A DNA stretch of 43,523 bases from Thermoguttaceae bacterium. Its GTDB lineage: Bacteria; Planctomycetota; Planctomycetia; Pirellulales; Thermoguttaceae. Both the position numbers and the translations under genes were made by a program. The notes below the pieces were generated by a model, which was given only the letters and a program-made list of their open reading frames with translations, made no database searches and was not told the origin of the DNA. The stretch spans positions 1 to 43,523 of the forward strand of contig JAFYQR010000006.1 in assembly GCA_017559825.1 (NCBI GenBank), in the 5' to 3' direction. Shown here piece after piece: positions 41,989 to 43,523 of the stretch (positions are counted from its first letter, which is position 1; each line of letters begins with the position of its first letter).

Positions 41989-43030
41989 GCGCCGATAAAA
42001 AATTTTTTTCGCCGCCCGACGCCGTTTCGCCGAAGCGCTCGTCCTTAACGCCGAGCAAAAGCGCGACGCCGTTTCCGTCTTACCGCTCTCAACATCTTGA
42101 ATACTTTCAATTATTCTTTGCCCCTTCGCTCGTCGTCTCTTCTATTCGTTTCGTTCATCGTCTCCTTGCGCGCGTTATCAGCCTTCATATCCTCGCGCCT
42201 CCTACCGTTCCTCAAATATCCGTCTCAAGCCGACGCGTCGTCCGCTCGTTTTTCGCCAACGTACGTTGTATCTCCGCTTGGCGTCGCGCCGTCGCCGCGC
42301 ATAAAGCGTAGGTAAACGCTGAAACGCCCGCGAGCGTCGCTATTGTATTCTATTTCTTTCTTCTTACCCAAGGTTTTTCTGCGAATCCCTTCGCAATTTT
42401 CGCGCGTTTTCTTACCGCGCGTCCGTTTTCTGCCGCAGCCTTCAAAGAAACAAGCTCCCGCCGGCCCCCAAAAAGGCGAAATTTTCACTTAAACGAAACG
42501 ACGTTTTATCGATTTTTCTATTTATACCGCCTCGCATTGTCTATTATAGAAAAGCCGAGAGAAAATCGCGACAATCAACAATATACGCAAACCTAAATCC
42601 GCGCGCAAGACGCCAAGGCCAAGAAACCCGCGACCGGTCGACGCGCCGCCGATCGACCCCAATATAAGATTCAAAACTACGACGCAAGATAAAAAAGCTG
42701 CCCTTGCGCCCAATTACCCAAATTCGAGCAACTCACGTCAAACAAGCGCGATAAGCTAATCTAAAACGTCGAGTTCCCAAAAGCAAGCCGTTCGCCAAGT
42801 TTGCGAGATTTACATCAAGGACGCCGGCTTCCAAAAGGCAGAATCTCTAACGTGTTCTCAAAAGATTGGTCGCTTTCTTACGCAACGTATTCTCCCCAAC
42901 GTCGTCGGCAACTTCATGCGCGGGCGGGCCGCCGTAACGCGAAGAAAACTCTAAAAAACAAGCGGTGTTACCCAACGTTCGCAGGAAGGGGCTAAAATCG
43001 TCAAAACGCGTTTTTTTAGCGAAGACCCAG
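41989..43030. other. Region without supportable genes
   Basis: About 1.04 kb. Only short low-quality open frames; none has a ribosome site plus recognisable protein features. The composition is less regular than in the flanking genes, with AT-rich blocks such as TCTATTATAGAAAAG near 42540. Possibly remnants of decayed sequence. Confidence 0.5.
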
Positions 43031-43480
43031 GAAAAAAGTCGGTTGACTCGCGCCTCAAACGCCCCGAGAAACAAAAAAGTCGGTTGACTCGGCGGAAAAG
43101 CGCGCAAGCCTCCGAAAACGGGCGCTCGGCGACCAGCGTTTCGGCCCCCAAAGAGCGGTTGACTCGGCGGAAAAGAGCGCAAGTTCTGCAAGAGTCGACT
43201 CGCGGTAAACGGTCGCGCTCTGAAAGTTGTTTAATTCGGGCGTAAAGAACCAAGCCCCCGAGAAAAGTCGACTCGCGGTAAACGGTCGCGCTCTGAAAAT
43301 TGTTTAACGCGGCGTAAAGAGCGCAAGTTATCCAAAAGCCGCCCCGCGACCAACGTCGCCCTTTGAAAGTCGTTTAATTCGGGCGCGAAGAACAAAGCCC
43401 CAAAAGTCGTTTAATTCGGGCGCGAAGAACAAAAGCCCAAAAGTCGTTTTCGGCGCGAAGAACGCCCAAAGAACCCAAGA
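43031..43480. repeat. Degenerate repeat field
   Basis: Several repeat types are interleaved. GTCGGTTGACTCG occurs near 43038 and 43079, with an AGCGGTTGACTCGGCGG copy near 43154. A ~55-base unit with GTCGACTCGCGGTAAACGG occurs at about 43194 and 43267. AAAGTCGTTTAATTCGGGCG occurs near 43367 and 43401, and shortened near 43440. Spacing between copies is about 34-76 bases and spacers differ, so it is not a CRISPR. Function unknown. Confidence 0.75.
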
Positions 43481-43481
43481 A

Positions 43482-43515
43482 ACAAAAAAGCCGGTTAGGT
43501 TTCCCTAACCGGCTT
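43482..43515 (-). terminator. Terminator for a gene beyond the right edge
   Basis: AAGCCGGTTAGG (43488-43499) pairs with CCTAACCGGCTT (43504-43515), 12 bp, and on the minus strand is followed by TTTTGTTTC. A leftward gene must end just outside the window. Confidence 0.85.
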
Positions 43516-43523
43516 CATATATC

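Noticed and set aside
42097..42315. 72-codon plus-strand frame with a hydrophobic start
   Set aside because: No ribosome site, no promoter and unlike the codon use of neighbouring genes; not enough for a gene call.
42951..43253. 100-codon minus-strand frame with CALFRRVNR repeats
   Set aside because: It is made by the repeat field itself; no ribosome site, and the repeats shift frame between copies.
43031..43480. CRISPR array
   Set aside because: Repeats differ in length and sequence, spacers are not uniform, and there are no cas genes in the window.

Overview
The window reads as a piece of a Planctomycetota chromosome. The best evidence is two pseudopilin-like proteins with the planctomycete DUF1559 layout (N-terminal [14 protein letters not shown] signal, C-terminal H-x9-DG motif), each followed by a small lipoprotein. 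A low-complexity membrane protein beside a YbgC-type thioesterase and a eukaryote-like UDP-sugar pyrophosphorylase fit the same picture. Gene order and protein content cannot give a species. Codon use is rich in GCG, GTC and CGA/CGC throughout, with no obvious compositional break.

Bases 1-12.1 kb are one end of an integrated phage-like element. From the left: the 3' end of an unknown gene with an AT-hook-like stretch, a DnaC-like helicase loader, a leftward pair of XRE repressor genes, and then two rightward operons. Each operon starts from a nearly identical ~110 bp promoter/operator/leader (2196-2306 and 6161-6271). Operon 1 holds small unknown proteins and a sigma-factor-like protein, mostly joined by ATGA overlaps. 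It ends in a structured RNA and a strong terminator (6016-6166). Operon 2 has a small protein, a structured intergenic region, a Cys-rich small protein, RusA resolvase, an unknown 391-aa protein, a RecE-like nuclease and a RecT-like annealing protein. A tyrosine integrase follows after a terminator. The rest of the element, including the other att site, lies left of the window.

Bases 12.1-12.83 kb are a gene-free boundary made of direct and inverted repeats and intrinsic terminators. Bases 12.8-41.6 kb are ordinary chromosome: two tandem pseudopilin/lipoprotein modules, nadA, cysK, an epimerase, the thioesterase/membrane protein pair, a zinc-ribbon protein, tRNA-Pro(UGG), a TetR regulator, a three-gene ABC export cluster, a UDP-sugar pyrophosphorylase, two tandem PlsC acyltransferases, two secreted carbohydrate-active-type proteins, an HxlR/flavin-fold pair, nagA, fabI-like and pyrG. 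Bases 41.99-43.5 kb hold no convincing gene; the last 500 bases are a degenerate repeat field ending in a terminator for a gene beyond the right edge.

The observations most worth a second look are: the duplicated promoter that splits the phage early region into two co-regulated operons; two tRNA-like acceptor/T-arm minihelices lying between phage genes; the structured RNAs around the second promoter; and a CTP synthase that keeps the glutaminase Cys but has lost the catalytic His and Glu.
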